From Candidatus Kerfeldbacteria bacterium (GTDB lineage: Bacteria; Patescibacteriota; Patescibacteriia; Veblenbacterales; UBA10138): a stretch of 5,954 nucleotides of DNA. The translations under genes were made by a program, and so were the position numbers. Where the stretch lies: NCBI GenBank assembly GCA_016217875.1, contig JACRFN010000117.1:1-5954 (forward strand), in the 5' to 3' direction. Below the pieces are notes generated by a model that did no database searches, was not told where the DNA came from, and saw only the letters and a list, made by a program, of their open reading frames with translations. Below, in pieces: positions 5,868-5,954 of this stretch. Within the stretch, counting starts at the first letter, position 1; each line of letters begins with the position of its first letter.

Positions 5868-5954
5868 GCCCAGGTGGCGGAACTGGTATACGCACTACCT
5901 TGAGGTGGTAGCGGGAGCAATCCCATGGAGGTTCAAATCCTCTCCTGGGCACCA
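5868..5954 (+). tRNA. tRNA-Leu (anticodon GAG)
   Basis: A complete 87-nt class II tRNA. Acceptor stem GCCCAGG (5868-5874) pairs with CCTGGGC (5944-5950), discriminator A is at 5951, and CCA is encoded at 5952-5954. Anticodon stem CTACC/GGTAG encloses loop TTGAGGT, with anticodon GAG at 5902-5904, reading CUC and CUU leucine codons. The long variable arm (5912-5926) folds as GGGA-GCAA-TCCC, as expected for tRNA-Leu. The T-arm is GGAGG-TTCAAAT-CCTCT with one G-T pair. All parts are intact. The tRNA ends exactly at the window edge. Confidence 0.97.

Noticed and set aside
1..5954. CRISPR array, insertion sequence, toxin-antitoxin or defence genes
   Set aside because: No regularly spaced repeats, transposase motifs or suitable small ORFs were found; the window is filled by housekeeping genes.

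Overview
The window looks like a piece of a small bacterial genome, probably from the Candidate Phyla Radiation (Patescibacteria). This is inferred from very compact gene packing, divergent versions of universal genes, almost no Shine-Dalgarno motifs and a word-like AT-rich repeat between genes. It rests on no marker-gene phylogeny. TGA is used as a normal stop (cca, rluD, gmk), so the recoded TGA=Gly lineages do not fit.

Layout: the 5' end of an IMP dehydrogenase gene (guaB) runs leftwards off the window (1-333, minus strand). A 146-nt AT-rich divergent intergenic region follows. Then, all on the plus strand, come guaA (GMP synthase, 480-2273), cca (CCA-adding tRNA nucleotidyltransferase with an HD domain, 2329-3813), a RluD-family pseudouridine synthase (3810-4745), a guanylate kinase (4742-5332), rplS (ribosomal protein L19, 5413-5766) and a complete tRNA-Leu(GAG) ending at the last base. 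cca, rluD and gmk are joined by 4-nt ATGA stop/start overlaps. A consensus-like promoter overlapping the gmk stop codon probably drives rplS. No stretch without a gene exceeds about 150 nt.

Functionally there are two themes. One is the guanine nucleotide branch: GuaB makes XMP from IMP, GuaA makes GMP, and Gmk makes GDP. The other is translation: CCA end repair, rRNA pseudouridylation, L19 and a leucine tRNA.

I do not see an obviously new defence or mobile system. The points most worth a second look are an IMP dehydrogenase that seems to lack its regulatory CBS module, a GMP synthase with the long C-terminal architecture known from the human enzyme, a guanylate kinase with several changed active-site positions, and a truncated second tRNA-Leu 5' end exactly 33 nt upstream of the intact tRNA-Leu.
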